Origin: Pseudomonas anatoliensis
GTDB lineage: Bacteria; Pseudomonadota; Gammaproteobacteria; Pseudomonadales; Pseudomonadaceae
DNA: 64,000 nucleotides
Assembly: GCF_017976235.1 (NCBI RefSeq)
Contig: NZ_JACVHC010000001.1
Coordinates: 930,001 to 994,000 of the forward strand
Direction of reading: 5' to 3'
Shown: positions 63,401 through 64,000 of the stretch, one piece after another
How positions within the stretch are numbered: position 1 is the first letter of the stretch
How the letters are laid out: the number at the start of each line of letters is the position of its first letter
Program-made: the position numbers and the translations under genes
The notes under the pieces: generated by a model
What the model was told of the DNA's origin: nothing
Database searches by the model: none
The model's input: only the letters and a program-made list of their open reading frames with translations

Positions 63401-64000
63401 ATGACTACCCTGTCGCTCGAAGCGGTTTCGACCGTGCGCTCCTCTGCCTATCGCAAAACGGCCTGGCGCCTGATGCCCTTCCTGATGCTGTGCTATTTGT
63501 GCGCCTATCTGGATCGGGTCAACGTCGGCTTCGCCAAGCTGCAAATGATGAACGATCTGGCCCTCAGCGAAACGGTCTACGGGCTGGGCGCCGGCGTGTT
63601 CTTCATCGGTTATTTCCTCTGCGAAGTGCCGAGCAACATCATCCTGCACAAGGTCGGTGCGCGCGTGTGGATCGCGCGGATCATGATCACCTGGGGCATC
63701 GTCTCGGCGCTGTTCGCCTTCGTCGAAACCGCGTGGCAATTCTATGCGCTGCGCTTTCTGCTGGGGATTGCCGAAGCCGGCCTGGCACCGGGCCTGTTGC
63801 TCTACCTCACCTACTGGTTTCCGTCCTACCGTCGGGCACGCATGACGGTGTTGTGGTTCATCGCCATTCCGCTGTCAGGCATGGTCGGTGGCCCGCTGTC
63901 CGGCTGGATCATGAACCACTTTGCAGGCGTGCATGGTTGGGCCGGCTGGCAGTGGATGTTCGTTCTGGAGGCGGTGCCAACCGTGGTCGTCGGGCTGCTG
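63401..64000 (+). CDS. MFS transporter, anion:cation symporter (ACS) family, N-terminal part (runs off window)
   Basis: The first 200 residues are present; the gene continues right of 64000. It starts MTTLSLEAVSTVRSSAYRKT, then AWRLMPFLMLCYLCAYLDRV with NVGFAKLQMM, the classic ACS motif. Also seen are SETVYGLGAGVFFIGYFLCE, VPSNIILHKVGARVWIARIM and ALRFLLGIAEAGLAPGLLLY. ACS members import organic anions such as hexuronates, phthalates or tartrate-like acids. With the SDR gene just upstream and the divergent LysR gene it forms a likely catabolic unit for a carboxylate. The ligand is unknown. Confidence 0.93.
   Translation, partial: MTTLSLEAVSTVRSSAYRKTAWRLMPFLMLCYLCAYLDRVNVGFAKLQMMNDLALSETVYGLGAGVFFIGYFLCEVPSNIILHKVGARVWIARIMITWGIVSALFAFVETAWQFYALRFLLGIAEAGLAPGLLLYLTYWFPSYRRARMTVLWFIAIPLSGMVGGPLSGWIMNHFAGVHGWAGWQWMFVLEAVPTVVVGLL

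Overview
The window reads as chromosomal DNA of a fluorescent-group Pseudomonas. The reasons are the high GC and tight gene packing, two REP families of the kind common in this group (arms starting TGTAGGAGCTGCC or TGTGGGAGCGAGC), a xylose locus of the form xylR/xylA-xylF-xylG-xylH, pau-type polyamine catabolism genes, and a short LOV protein very like those of P. putida. This is inferred from protein and gene-order resemblance; no database was searched. No rRNA, tRNA, CRISPR array, complete insertion sequence or prophage is visible.

Layout. 0-9.4 kb: the end of a valine or branched-acyl-CoA catabolic operon, an HPP membrane protein without CBS domains, an MFS exporter, UDP-glucose dehydrogenase, a lone tyrosine recombinase, and pqiB-pqiC without pqiA. 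9.4-14.4 kb: gamma-glutamylputrescine-type polyamine catabolism (synthetase, binding protein, oxidase) with a divergent AraC regulator. 14.4-18.4 kb: an ECF sigma / FecR / TonB receptor iron-uptake system behind a Fur-box-like palindrome. 18.4-22.4 kb: an MFS gene, a fragment of an asparagine synthetase, an XRE regulator and 1.4 kb of gene-poor, lower-GC DNA, which looks like a degraded accessory segment. 22.4-24.8 kb: carboxynorspermidine decarboxylase and dehydrogenase (alternative polyamine synthesis) ending in a strong terminator.

25.5-33.7 kb: a transport and catabolism locus of unknown substrate. It has a branched-chain-type ABC transporter in which permease and both ATPases are one polypeptide, an atypical amidohydrolase, a GntR regulator and a cytoplasmic gamma-glutamyltransferase. 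Near-identical paired TTGCTAGCAA sites precede the two outward promoters, which suggests one regulon. 33.9-40.5 kb: the most unusual part. A short LOV blue-light receptor lies next to a signalling block with two KaiC-like double ATPases, a soluble histidine kinase, a PAS-GGDEF protein, a single-domain response regulator and an unrecognised 144-residue protein coupled to one kaiC. One KaiC keeps both canonical phosphosite positions as Ser and the other has lost them.

40.8-47.5 kb: xylose regulation, isomerisation and ABC uptake (no xylulokinase here). 47.5-55.3 kb: a LysR regulator, an MFS exporter, a periplasmic molybdenum aldehyde-oxidase-type complex (cytochrome c, 2Fe-2S and molybdopterin subunits) preceded by an 18-codon leader ORF, and an Old Yellow Enzyme. 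55.4-64 kb: a secreted phospholipase-C-like protein with a lipoprotein, MFS, a class V aminotransferase, a B3/B4-domain protein divergent from an XRE-cupin regulator, LysR, SDR and the start of an ACS-type MFS transporter.
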